The notes under the pieces were generated by a model, which saw nothing but the letters and a program-made list of their open reading frames with translations, was not told the DNA's origin and did no database searches. From Micromonospora sp. WMMD812 (lineage in GTDB: Bacteria > Actinomycetota > Actinomycetes > Mycobacteriales > Micromonosporaceae), in NCBI RefSeq assembly GCF_027497215.1, contig NZ_CP114904.1, positions 558,001-622,000 on the forward strand: a stretch of DNA of 64,000 nucleotides. The letters are read 5' to 3'. Every line of letters starts with the position of its first letter. Positions within the stretch are counted from its first letter, which is position 1. Made by a program: the position numbers and the translations under genes. Shown here in pieces: positions 31,859 to 40,186 of the stretch.

Positions 31859-32731
31859 TCAGCTCCTTGCCCGCTCCACGGCCCGGCGCAGGGCCCGTCT
31901 GGTCAGCTCGGCGGCCAGATGCCGCTTGTAGTCCGCGCTGCCGCGCTGGTCGGTGACCGGGTCACAGCTGCGCGCCGCGATCGCCCCGGCCTGCTCCAGG
32001 AGGCTCTCGTCGGGTTGCCGGCCCCGCAGCAGCGCGGAGATCCCCGGGATGCCCGTCGTGTTCGGCCCCACCGCCGCCAGCCCGACCCGCGCGTCCACGA
32101 TGAGCCCGCCGTCGAGCCAGACCGCCGCGCCCGCCGACACCACGGCCCAGTCACCGGCCCGCCGTTCGACCTTCTCGTACGCGCTGCCGCCGCCCGGCCG
32201 CACCGGCAGCCGGACCTCCACCAGGATCTCCGCGTCGCCGACCGCCGTCTCGTACGGCCCGACGTGGAACTCCTCCAACGACACGACCCGTTCGGTGCCG
32301 CCCGGCCCGCGAATCACGTAGCTCGCGTCCAACGTCGTGCAGACCGCGGAGAGGTCCTCCGACGGGTCCGCCTGGCACAGCGACCCGCCCAACGTGCCGC
32401 GGTTCCGTACGACCGGGTCGGCGATCACCCGCTCCGCGTCGGCGAAGATCGGGAACGCCGCGGCCAACTCGGCGGACTCCAGCAACTCCCGGTGCCGGGT
32501 CAGCGCACCGATCCGCACCTCGTGCGGGCCCGGCCGGATGTAGCCGAGCTCGGCGTGCAGATCGTTGATGTCGATCAGATAGTCGAAATCGGCCAGGCGA
32601 AGCTTCATCATCGGCAGCAGGCTGTGCCCGCCGGCGATCAGCCGCGCCCCGCTACCCAGCCGCTCCAACAGGTCGATCGCCTGGTCCACGCTGGTAGCTC
32701 GCTCGTACTCGAACGGTGCCGGGACCTGCAT
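31859..32731 (-). CDS. coxM: CO dehydrogenase FAD-binding medium subunit
   Basis: 290-residue flavoprotein subunit that accepts electrons from CoxS and passes them to the respiratory chain. FAD-binding motifs are AGGHSLLPMMKLR near residue 34 and VRNRGTLGGSL near residue 110. It is the first gene of the eight-gene minus-strand operon. GGAGG precedes the ATG at 32731, and the upstream region contains the 40-bp palindrome shared with the divergent xdhC gene. Confidence 0.95.
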   Translation of the reverse strand: MQVPAPFEYERATSVDQAIDLLERLGSGARLIAGGHSLLPMMKLRLADFDYLIDINDLHAELGYIRPGPHEVRIGALTRHRELLESAELAAAFPIFADAERVIADPVVRNRGTLGGSLCQADPSEDLSAVCTTLDASYVIRGPGGTERVVSLEEFHVGPYETAVGDAEILVEVRLPVRPGGGSAYEKVERRAGDWAVVSAGAAVWLDGGLIVDARVGLAAVGPNTTGIPGISALLRGRQPDESLLEQAGAIAARSCDPVTDQRGSADYKRHLAAELTRRALRRAVERARS

Positions 32732-32778
32732 GTCGCACCTCCGCAGTCCGGCAAAATCTCACCCCGGCACCCGGCGAA

Positions 32779-32818
32779 GTCAACGCCGACCTAAGCACTT
32801 ACTTAGGTCGGCGTTGAC
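32779..32818. promoter_or_regulatory. Perfect 17+6+17 palindrome in the divergent cox promoter region
   Basis: GTCAACGCCGACCTAAG and its exact complement flank a 6-nt centre (CACTTA). The palindrome lies 48 bp from coxM and 31 bp from the divergent xdhC gene. Its right end overlaps a TTGACG -35 box. Such a long perfect dyad suggests a dimer or tetramer operator controlling both transcripts; a cruciform or hairpin role is possible too. Confidence 0.8.
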
Positions 32819-32842
32819 GCTGCCACCCGGCTCGCGGATCGT
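32814..32842 (+). promoter_or_regulatory. Promoter of the divergent xdhC/coxI gene
   Basis: TTGACG (32814-32819), a 17-bp spacer, and GATCGT (32837-32842) are followed by 6 nt and the ATG at 32849. This is a consensus-like -35 with a leaderless start, and it overlaps the palindrome by 5 bp, so a bound regulator would block it. Confidence 0.55.
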
Positions 32843-32848
32843 GCCGCC

Positions 32849-33922
32849 ATGCGGGACATCGTCGACGGGCTGACGGCCTGGCGCGCCGCCGGCGTCGCCT
32901 TCGCCGTGGCGACCGTCGTACGGACCTGGCGCTCGGCGCCCCGGCAACCCGGCGCGGCCATGGCGGTCTCCGCCCACGGTGAGGTTCTCGGCAGCGTCTC
33001 GGGTGGTTGCGTCGAGGGCGCCGTCTACGAGCTCTGCCTGGCGTCGATCGAGACCGGCCAGGCGCAGAGCCACACCTACGGCGTCAGCGACGACGACGCG
33101 TTCGACGTCGGCCTGACCTGCGGCGGCACCATCGAGGTCCTGGTGCAGCCGGACGTCGCGATGACCGAGCCCGACGAGGTGCTCGCCGCGATCAGGGACG
33201 GCCGCCCGGTCGCCACCGCCACGGTGCCGGACGCGCAGCTGGTGCTCTGGCCGGACCGGGTCGCCGGCAGCCTCGGCGATCCCGACCTGGATCGCGCGGT
33301 GGCGCAGCAGGCGGGCGGCATGCTCGCGCTGGGCACCACCGGCACGATCCACCTGGGTCGGCAGGGGGAGCAGCGACGCGACGACGTCGCCGTGTTCGTC
33401 CAGTCGTACGTCCCGCCACCCCGGATGATCGTCTTCGGTGCGATCGACTACGCCGCCGCCGTGGCCCGGATCGGCCGGTTCCTCGGCTACCACGTCACCG
33501 TCTGCGACGCCCGCCCGGTGTTCGCCACCCGCAAGCGTTTCCCGGAGGCGGACGACCTCGTCGTCCAGTGGCCGCACAAATACCTGGAGTCGACCGTCGT
33601 CGACGAGCGCACCGTGCTCTGCGTGCTCACCCACGACCCCAAGTTCGACGTGCCGCTGCTGAAGCTCGCCCTGCGGACGCCGGCCCGCTACATCGGCGCC
33701 ATGGGCAGTCGCCGCACCCACTCCGATAGGCTTCGACGGCTGCGGGACGAGGGCGTCGACGAAGCCGCCCTGGCCCGGCTCGTCTCCCCGATCGGCCTGG
33801 ACCTCGGCGCGCGGACACCGGAGGAGACGGCCGTGGCGATCGCCGCCGAGATCATCGCCCAGGCCTGGGGCGGCTCGGGTCGCCCCCTCACCGGCCTCGG
33901 AGTCCCCATCCACCACGCCTGA
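32849..33922 (+). CDS. XdhC/CoxI-family molybdenum cofactor chaperone
   Basis: 357-residue protein of the XdhC/CoxI family, divergent from the cox operon. The N-terminal XdhC domain carries GSVSGGCVEGAVYE, and the C-terminal Rossmann-like domain has MIVFGAIDYAAAVARIGRFL, YIGAMGSRRTH and GLDLGARTPEETAVAIAAE. It lacks the YHS unit of the other XdhC protein in the cluster. Two XdhC paralogues around one coxL suggest separate steps, such as cofactor binding and sulfuration, but this is inference. Confidence 0.9.
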   Translation: MRDIVDGLTAWRAAGVAFAVATVVRTWRSAPRQPGAAMAVSAHGEVLGSVSGGCVEGAVYELCLASIETGQAQSHTYGVSDDDAFDVGLTCGGTIEVLVQPDVAMTEPDEVLAAIRDGRPVATATVPDAQLVLWPDRVAGSLGDPDLDRAVAQQAGGMLALGTTGTIHLGRQGEQRRDDVAVFVQSYVPPPRMIVFGAIDYAAAVARIGRFLGYHVTVCDARPVFATRKRFPEADDLVVQWPHKYLESTVVDERTVLCVLTHDPKFDVPLLKLALRTPARYIGAMGSRRTHSDRLRRLRDEGVDEAALARLVSPIGLDLGARTPEETAVAIAAEIIAQAWGGSGRPLTGLGVPIHHA

Positions 33923-33953
33923 CGCGCGGCCTTCCCGCTGCCGACGGCCGGAC

Positions 33954-34649
33954 TCAGGGCTTCAGGGCGTCCTGCACTCCCGGATGCGCCGGCGAGTGCA
34001 CCGCGGGCGGTCGGCGGCGGATCGCGTCCCAGGCCGCCTTGCCGCTGGCCAGGTAGTCCCGGATCGACTTCTCGACGAGCAGGACGGGCCCGCAGTCGGG
34101 GCAGCGGGCGGTGACGCCATCGGTGTCGACACCCAGGTGCCGGCACAGCGTGACCGCCCGGGACACGTGGTAGGACTGGGTCACGATCAGGGCGCGTCGC
34201 ACGCCGTACACCTGACGCGCCCGCGCGCAGGTGTCGTACGTGTCCAGGCCGAACGGGTCGGCCACCACGCGACGCGGATCGACGCCGAGCCGTTCGGTCA
34301 GGTAGGCGGTCATCACCGTCGGTTCGTCGCCGGACGCGCCACCGCCGTCCCCGGACACGAGGACCGCCCGCGCCCGCCCACGGTGCACCAGGTCCGCGGC
34401 GGTCTCCAGGCGCCCGGCGAGCCGGGCTCCCGGCTGGCGTCGGTCCGCCGCCACCTCGGTGCCGAGCACGATGACGACGTCGGCGACCGGCGCGTCAGCC
34501 ACGTCGTACACGTGGCCCCGCGCGGCGATCGTCGTCCAGAGCCACGGGACGCTGGCGAGAATCAGGGCCACGAGGGCCAGGATGGCCGTCCGGGCCAGGC
34601 GTCTACGCCACCGGCGCGTCCGGTGGGCGGGTCCGGTCACCTCGCCCAC
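33954..34649 (-). CDS. SanA/YdcF-family (DUF218) membrane protein
   Basis: 231-residue protein with one N-terminal transmembrane helix (about 20-42) and an external DUF218 domain: VADVVIVLGTEV, RLETAADLVHRGRARAVLVSGDGG, then EPTVMTAYL and ALIVTQSYHVSRAVTLCRHLG. SanA-type proteins affect envelope barrier function and vancomycin sensitivity in enterobacteria; the biochemical activity is unclear. Here a short cysteine pair (CPDC) and a basic tail close the protein. Confidence 0.85.
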   Translation of the reverse strand: MGEVTGPAHRTRRWRRRLARTAILALVALILASVPWLWTTIAARGHVYDVADAPVADVVIVLGTEVAADRRQPGARLAGRLETAADLVHRGRARAVLVSGDGGGASGDEPTVMTAYLTERLGVDPRRVVADPFGLDTYDTCARARQVYGVRRALIVTQSYHVSRAVTLCRHLGVDTDGVTARCPDCGPVLLVEKSIRDYLASGKAAWDAIRRRPPAVHSPAHPGVQDALKP

Positions 34650-34821
34650 GGGTGACTCTCGCTGGCGGCCGTGGCGTTCACCCGTTCGTCCTCCCTGCCG
34701 GTTGGCAACGCCGACCAGCCTAGCGGCGGCCGGCTCCCGACCGGGGCCGCGCGCCTGACCGGTGCGATCAGGAGCGCCACCGACAAGCCGTCACGTACCC
34801 GGAGGGCGCCTGGCCCGTCGG

Positions 34822-34827
34822 TAGGGT
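34822..34827 (+). promoter_or_regulatory. -10 box of a probable leaderless transcript (ECF sigma gene)
   Basis: TAGGGT precedes the GTG at 34836 by 8 nt, with no Shine-Dalgarno. Confidence 0.4.
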
Positions 34828-34835
34828 GGACCAGC

Positions 34836-35795
34836 GTGACGTTTGATCGGCTGGTCGACTCGTACCGGGATGAGCTGACCGCTCACTGTTACCGCATGCT
34901 CGGCTCCGTGCACGACGCCGAGGACGCGGTGCAGGAGACCCTCGTCCGGGCCTGGCAGAGCCGCGACCGGTACGAGGATCGCGGCACCTTGCGCGCCTGG
35001 CTCTACAAGATCGCGACCAACCGGTGCCTGACCATGATCGAGCGTCGGGGTCGTCGCCGGGAGCTGCCGACCGACCTCACGCCGGGCGCGGCACCACTGG
35101 CCGAGGCTGCCTGGCTCGAGCCGTACCCCGACAGCCGGTTGGGCGCCGTCGCGGAGTCGGACCCGGCGCAGCGGATCCTGGCCCGCGAGAGTCTGGAGCT
35201 TGCCTTCGTGGCGTCGCTGCAGCGCCTGTCGGGCCTTCAGCGGGCAGTCCTCCTGTTGCGGGATGCCCTCGGCTACCCCGCCAGTGAGGTCGCCGACCTG
35301 CTCGACACGTCCACCCCGGCAGTCAACAGCGCACTCCAACGGGCCCGCGGCGTGGTCGACGCCCTCCGCCCGACCGCCACCCAACAGGCGGAATTCACCG
35401 ATCTCGGCGAGGAGAAGGTGCGCGAGGTCGCGCGGCAGTACGCGACCGCCTGGGAAAGGGGCGACGTCGACGCCATCCTGGCGATGCTGACCGACGACGC
35501 CAGGTACTCGATGCCGCCGTCGCCGCAGTGGTACGCCGGCCAGGACCGCATCCGCGGCTTCCTGCTGGACGGCCCGTTGTCGCTGCGGTGGCGGTTCGTC
35601 CCGGCTCACGCGAACGGGCAGCTGGCCTTCGGGACCTACCTGTGGAACCCGGAAGCGGCCGTCTTCGTGGCGGCGGCACTGGACCTGGTCGCACTACGCG
35701 GCTCCAGGATCGCCGAGGTGGTGTCGTTCCTGACCCCCGGGATCTTCCCGATGTTCGGCCTCGGGATGGAACTCTCGCCCGACGAGCAAAGGTAG
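34836..35795 (+). CDS. ECF sigma factor with C-terminal SnoaL-like domain
   Basis: 319-residue sigma-70 family factor of the group with a SnoaL_2 extension. Region 2 lies at about 5-75 ([35 protein letters not shown]), region 4 at about 130-185 ([33 protein letters not shown]), and the NTF2-like SnoaL domain at about 195-310. In this class the extension is thought to regulate activity in place of an anti-sigma factor, and no anti-sigma gene is adjacent. The GTG at 34836 begins region 2; the frame opening at 34671 would add an unlikely N-terminus. Confidence 0.9.
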   Translation: MTFDRLVDSYRDELTAHCYRMLGSVHDAEDAVQETLVRAWQSRDRYEDRGTLRAWLYKIATNRCLTMIERRGRRRELPTDLTPGAAPLAEAAWLEPYPDSRLGAVAESDPAQRILARESLELAFVASLQRLSGLQRAVLLLRDALGYPASEVADLLDTSTPAVNSALQRARGVVDALRPTATQQAEFTDLGEEKVREVARQYATAWERGDVDAILAMLTDDARYSMPPSPQWYAGQDRIRGFLLDGPLSLRWRFVPAHANGQLAFGTYLWNPEAAVFVAAALDLVALRGSRIAEVVSFLTPGIFPMFGLGMELSPDEQR

Positions 35796-35870
35796 TCGGC
35801 CACCTGCGATGAGTTCGTGCCCTCGGGCGGGTTGTAGCCGCGAGAGTCGACCAACCCAGGGAAGGACGAT

Positions 35871-36725
35871 ATGACCGAGGACGAAACACGGATCCGCGAC
35901 CTGGTCGAACGCTGGACACGGGCGGTGCGGGCCGGCGACCTGGCCGGGGTGCTCGCCGACCATGCTGAGGACATCGTCATGTACGACGTGCCGCCGCCCT
36001 GTCAGGGGGTGAGAGGAATCGAGGCGTACGCGCGATCATGGCCGGCCTTCTTCGAATGGCAGGCGGCGGGTGCCACGTTCGAACTGGCCGAGCTGGACAT
36101 CACGGCGGGTGAGACCGTGGCCTACGCGCACGCTCTACTTCGTTGCGGCACGCCCGCCGACCTGGCGAGGAAGCCGGAGTTCCTGCTGCGCCTGACCCTC
36201 GGACTGCGGAAGGAGGACGGCCGGTGGGTCGTGGCGCACGAGCACCATTCGTTCCCCGACGACAGCGGCTCGGCCCGGGAGGTGTCCGAACGAGAGGTGC
36301 GGGCACTGCACCAGCGCTGGTTCGACGCCACCGCGGCGAAGGACCTCGACGGCCTCATGCGACCCGTCGCCGAGGCCGTCGTCCCGTACGAGCACGAGCA
36401 GCCGCTGGAACACGTTGGTCGTGACCGGCTCCGCGAGGTCTGCGCCAACGGCCTCGACGCCAGCGACGGAACGGTTACCTGGACGGTTCCGGAGTTGACG
36501 CTCCTCGTCCGCGACGACCTGGCGGTCTCCTGGGGCCTCAACCGGATGACCGCGCAACACGGGAACGGCGGCGAAGCCGAGAGCTGGTCACGGGGCACCC
36601 GGGTCTTCCAGAGGACCGACCAGGGCTGGGAGCTGATCCACCAGCACGTGTCCTTCCCGTTCGACCCGGACACCGGTCGGGCGAGGACCGATTTGGCACC
36701 GGACGCAGCGGTCCCGACGCGCTAG
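35871..36725 (+). CDS. Double SnoaL/NTF2-like protein
   Basis: 284-residue soluble protein made of two NTF2-like domains (about 1-130 and 140-275). Each has the helical start and late strand pattern: IRDLVERWTRAVRAGDLAGV with RWVVAHEHHSFP, and ALHQRWFDATAAKDLDGL with GWELIHQHVSFPFD. AGGGAAGGACG precedes the ATG. It lies 75 bp after a sigma factor that itself ends in a SnoaL domain, so the two may sense related ligands. No catalytic activity can be assigned. Confidence 0.8.
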   Translation: MTEDETRIRDLVERWTRAVRAGDLAGVLADHAEDIVMYDVPPPCQGVRGIEAYARSWPAFFEWQAAGATFELAELDITAGETVAYAHALLRCGTPADLARKPEFLLRLTLGLRKEDGRWVVAHEHHSFPDDSGSAREVSEREVRALHQRWFDATAAKDLDGLMRPVAEAVVPYEHEQPLEHVGRDRLREVCANGLDASDGTVTWTVPELTLLVRDDLAVSWGLNRMTAQHGNGGEAESWSRGTRVFQRTDQGWELIHQHVSFPFDPDTGRARTDLAPDAAVPTR

Positions 36726-36948
36726 CTCCCCCCGGTCGAGGGCTGCCGGTGGGTCGTCGGCCACGTCCGCCACGACCTTCCGGCAGCCAGTTCGGCTGCG
36801 ATCGTCCGGTTGCCGCAATCCACCCGGTCGGCGGTAGTCCTTTGAGGAGTGTGCCGTTACCGTCTGATGTCAACCGGCCACGCGCTGCCAGCACCCTGTC
36901 GTGCCGGGGACGAAGCCGATCCCGTGAGCGCGCGAGGTGGAGGGCGAC

Positions 36949-38607
36949 GTGGTCAGTGAGCCGGTCATCGAGGGCTTCCCCGACCTGCGGCTTGTCGGCC
37001 GTGGTGGTTTCAGCACCGTGTACCGCGCCCGCCAGGACCGTCTCGGCCGGACCGTGGCGGTCAAGGTCCTGCACGTGGACCTCTCCGATCCGCGGGCGCG
37101 CGACCAGTTCCTCAGCGAGTGCGCGGCGGCCGGACGGATGGCCAACCATCCCCACATCCTCACCGTCCACGACTCCGGGGTGACCGCCGCCGGCGAACCG
37201 TACCTGGTCATGGAGTTCTGCGACCGAGGAAGCCTCGCCGACCGGCTTCGCGCCGGTGCGCTCGACGCCGCCGCGGCGCTGCCCGTCCTGGTCAAGCTCT
37301 GCGGCGCCCTCGCCACCGCGCACCGTGCCGGCGTCCTGCACCGTGACCTCAAACCGGAGAACGTGCTGTTCACCGGTTATGGCGAACCGGCCCTCGCCGA
37401 TTTCGGCATCGCCTCGATGAGCGGTGGCGCGCACGGGTCGTCCACCATCGCCGCGCTCACCCCTGACCATGCCGCGCCCGAGGTGCTCGACGGCGGCGGC
37501 GCCTCGGCGGCCTCCGACGTCTATTCGCTGGCCAGCACCGCGTACCAGGCTCTCGCCGGCAGCCCGCCGTTCCGCCGGGGCCCCGACGAGGGGCTGTTGG
37601 CGTACTTCCAGCGGGTGGCGCACGAGCCGGCCCCGCGACTTTCCCGTCCCGGCGACCCTCCGGAGCTGGCCGACGTCATCGCCCGCGGGCTGGCGAAGAC
37701 GCCCGCCGAGCGCTACGCGACGGCCGAGGCGTTCGGTCAGGCGCTGCGCCGGGTGCAACAGTCGGCCGGCCTCGATGCGACGACCATGAGCATCGGGCCC
37801 TCTCCGGGCGATGCCACCCCGACGGCGCTGCCGGCCACGGTTGTCCCGGTTGCGGCCGGGACCAGAGCGGTCCCGCCACTCGTCGCGATGCCGGCGCCGG
37901 CCGACGACAGCGTCACCGTGGAGCTGCCGACGGTGCATCCGGCCGTGGGCCCGATCGTGCGGCCGGCGGCGACCAGGAAACGCAACCGCCGGGCGACGCC
38001 AGTCCTCGCCGGGATCGTCGTGCTGCTTCTGCTCGGCGGCGTCGGCGGCTACCTCGGCTACCACCGGGTCGCCGACGACCCGACGACCAGGCAGGTCGCC
38101 GCCGGCGGCCCGGTCTCCGCGACCACCGACGCCGCGACGTCCGAGGCCGCGCCGACCCCCACGGCCGGCGCGACGACCGCGTCCGCGGCGCCGAGTGCGC
38201 CGTCGACCGCGCCCGTGGACCCACCGATATCCCTGCCGGCGAAGCAACCGGCGCCGCGCGCGAGCGGTCGGCCGGCCGCCAGCAGTCGCCCGCCCGTGCC
38301 CTACGTGGAGTACCTGCGGGTCACGCAGCAGCCGAACTGCCCGAGCGGGCAGGGCGTGCCGAACCCGTTCCCGGGCGGCCCCGTGGTGATCGAGTGGAAG
38401 GTCGCCGGCGGCGCCACCGGGTCCGTGCTCTCGGTCGACGGTTCCGGCGCGTACGGCGAGTACGGGGTGACCGGCACCGAATCGCTGAGCTTCCCGTGCG
38501 GCGCCGGAAATCCGGGCGGGAAGGTCACCCACCGGTACACCATCACGACGAAGGGCGGCGGTCCGCAGAAGTCCAGGAGCATCACGGTCACCGCCCGCGC
38601 CAACTGA
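36949..38607 (+). CDS. Receptor-type Ser/Thr protein kinase (PknB family)
   Basis: 552-residue membrane kinase. The kinase domain (about 10-265) is complete: G-loop GRGGFSTVYRA, K39, catalytic HRDLKPEN with D133, DFGIA, and an APE-type motif (AAPEVLDG). A juxtamembrane region of about 90 residues leads to one transmembrane helix (TPVLAGIVVLLLLGGVGGYL), an Ala/Thr/Pro-rich spacer and an extracellular domain of about 100 residues that resembles an Ig-like fold with two cysteines. GGAGG precedes the GTG at 36949; an upstream in-frame GTG at 36937 is possible. It is directly upstream of the caspase gene, so it may be the sensor of that system. Confidence 0.88.
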   Translation: MVSEPVIEGFPDLRLVGRGGFSTVYRARQDRLGRTVAVKVLHVDLSDPRARDQFLSECAAAGRMANHPHILTVHDSGVTAAGEPYLVMEFCDRGSLADRLRAGALDAAAALPVLVKLCGALATAHRAGVLHRDLKPENVLFTGYGEPALADFGIASMSGGAHGSSTIAALTPDHAAPEVLDGGGASAASDVYSLASTAYQALAGSPPFRRGPDEGLLAYFQRVAHEPAPRLSRPGDPPELADVIARGLAKTPAERYATAEAFGQALRRVQQSAGLDATTMSIGPSPGDATPTALPATVVPVAAGTRAVPPLVAMPAPADDSVTVELPTVHPAVGPIVRPAATRKRNRRATPVLAGIVVLLLLGGVGGYLGYHRVADDPTTRQVAAGGPVSATTDAATSEAAPTPTAGATTASAAPSAPSTAPVDPPISLPAKQPAPRASGRPAASSRPPVPYVEYLRVTQQPNCPSGQGVPNPFPGGPVVIEWKVAGGATGSVLSVDGSGAYGEYGVTGTESLSFPCGAGNPGGKVTHRYTITTKGGGPQKSRSITVTARAN

Positions 38608-38696
38608 CGCGGCCACCGACGGGTCGGTCGGATATGGACCGGACGCTATCGTGCGGTGGGTGATCGAAGGATTCGGGTACGACGGGGGAGCGAGCG

Positions 38697-39818
38697 GTGG
38701 GCGCCGACCATGATCCACGCGACGTCCACGTGGTCGGCATCGGCATCGACCGGTACGCGGCCGGCGGCGAGTGGAGCCTGGCCGGGCCGGTCGACGACGC
38801 GGTCCGGTTCGCCCGCAGGTTCGTGGCCCGGGGCGTGCCGCCGGACCAGGTGACCCTGCTGCTGGCGCCTAACTCCGGAGTGGACGCCTTACCGCCGGGA
38901 GTCGTCCTGGGCGGCGCCGACCGGGCGAGCGTGCGGGAGGTGCTGCTGCGGGAGCTGCCGACCCGGCGCGGGTCGGCTCTGTACGTCGTGTGGGGTGGCC
39001 ACGGCTATGTCGACACCGGCCGTCATCGGCGGCTCTACTACGCCGACGCCACCGCCGTCGACGCCGGGTCCCTCGACCTTGATTCCATGCTCGCCACGTT
39101 CGCCTCCGACCTGGTCCCGGCGTTCGACCGGCAGCTGTGGATCGTCGACGCATGCCAGCTGCATGATCGTCCAGAGGCGGTGCGTTCGCCCGGCACCGAG
39201 ACCTTTCCCGCCGGTGATCCGGTCGCTGGCCGGTCGCAGGACGTGCTGTTCGCCGCCGGCCTCGGTCAGGCCGCGGCCAACCTGCGCGTGCGGCGTACCG
39301 GGGTGTTTAGCCGGGAGATCCTGCGACTCCTCGACTCCGGGGACATGGACTGGCTGGCCGACCCGCAGCACCTCGTCGGCAGGCTGCGACAGCGGTTCGT
39401 CGAGCTGCGGGCCAGCGGGCTCACCGCGCAGACTCCCACCTACCTCTGGTACCGCAACGCGCTCGGCGACGAGGGTCTTGTTCTGGGCAGGCCCACTGCG
39501 GGAGGTGCCACCGCGTCCACGTCCGCGCCTCCGCCGCCGGCCGCCATGGCGCCGCTGGTGGACGCGTTGCTGGAGATACCGGAATTCCTGCGACCCAACG
39601 ACCGGGAGGAGATCCTGTCGCTGCTGCGGGGACAGGTGTACGCGGCGATCCGGCGCAGCAGCGCGGCGCGGCCCGACGCCATCAGCGTGGTGCGAACCTG
39701 CCTGCGGTACCCGGGTGCACTGTCGGAACTCGTCGAGGCGGTGCGCTTCTTCGCCAGCGACGACGCGGCGATGGCCCGGGTCGAGGACGCAGCCGCGCAG
39801 CTCACCGCGTGCGCCTGA
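38697..39818 (+). CDS. Caspase-like peptidase fused to an EAD2-type adaptor domain
   Basis: 373-residue protein. The N-terminal caspase fold (about 10-250) has the catalytic dyad H102 in WGGHGY and C153 in IVDACQ. After a Pro-rich linker (PPPPAA), residues about 280-370 form a helical domain starting LVDALLEIPEFLRPNDREEI with a late SVVRTCLRYPGALSELVEAV. That pattern matches Effector-Associated Domain 2, a death-fold-like adaptor of bacterial conflict systems, and the VMAP-like protein at 46.1-47.6 kb begins with the same kind of domain. GGGGGAG precedes the GTG. The protein is a likely effector protease kept in check until recruited through EAD2. Confidence 0.88.
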   Translation: MGADHDPRDVHVVGIGIDRYAAGGEWSLAGPVDDAVRFARRFVARGVPPDQVTLLLAPNSGVDALPPGVVLGGADRASVREVLLRELPTRRGSALYVVWGGHGYVDTGRHRRLYYADATAVDAGSLDLDSMLATFASDLVPAFDRQLWIVDACQLHDRPEAVRSPGTETFPAGDPVAGRSQDVLFAAGLGQAAANLRVRRTGVFSREILRLLDSGDMDWLADPQHLVGRLRQRFVELRASGLTAQTPTYLWYRNALGDEGLVLGRPTAGGATASTSAPPPPAAMAPLVDALLEIPEFLRPNDREEILSLLRGQVYAAIRRSSAARPDAISVVRTCLRYPGALSELVEAVRFFASDDAAMARVEDAAAQLTACA

Positions 39819-39967
39819 CCCGCAGGTCACCAGCATGTCTACATCGGACGCGCGTCGCTGGAATCCGGCTTGTGGTAGCCCGTTGCTCGATGTGACGCTT
39901 TCGTTGCGCTCCAGACATGAGCAATGATGGAGCTATTGACTGTCATCGTGGGGGAGGGTTGCCGTAC

Positions 39968-40186
39968 ATGGAGGAAGGCCTCGCCGGTATCGAGTCCGAG
40001 CTGCTCGATTTGTCAACGGTGAACATCGCGACCCTGCGATCCGCTGACCTGACCGGCATCACTGCGGCGATCTCCCGGGTGCGGGACAGAGTCGCCGATT
40101 CGGGGGGCAGTATCAGCGGCTACAACGGCTCCTTCCCGAGCCGGACACGGCCTGCCGGGCCGGATCCGGAGGACCATGTCGTCTGA
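39968..40186 (+). CDS. Putative RiPP precursor peptide of the FxSxx type
   Basis: 72-residue peptide. The leader half (GIESELLDLSTVNIATLRSA followed by DLTGITAAISRVRDRV) matches the L-L-D-L...L-x-x-L pattern of FxSxx-COOH precursors. The putative core is GYNGSFPSRT at residues 51-60, containing F-P-S-R-T. Unlike classical FxSxx-COOH peptides the motif is not terminal; 12 acidic and Pro-rich residues follow. GGGGGAGGG at 39950-39958 supports the ATG at 39968 over an upstream ATG at 39917. Its stop overlaps the start of the HExxH protein by 11 nt, the arrangement expected for a precursor and its modifying enzyme. The modification itself is inference. Confidence 0.75.
   Translation: MEEGLAGIESELLDLSTVNIATLRSADLTGITAAISRVRDRVADSGGSISGYNGSFPSRTRPAGPDPEDHVV

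Noticed and set aside
34671..34835. Upstream extension of the ECF sigma factor
   Set aside because: Sigma region 2 starts right after the GTG at 34836, which has a TAGGGT box at leaderless spacing.
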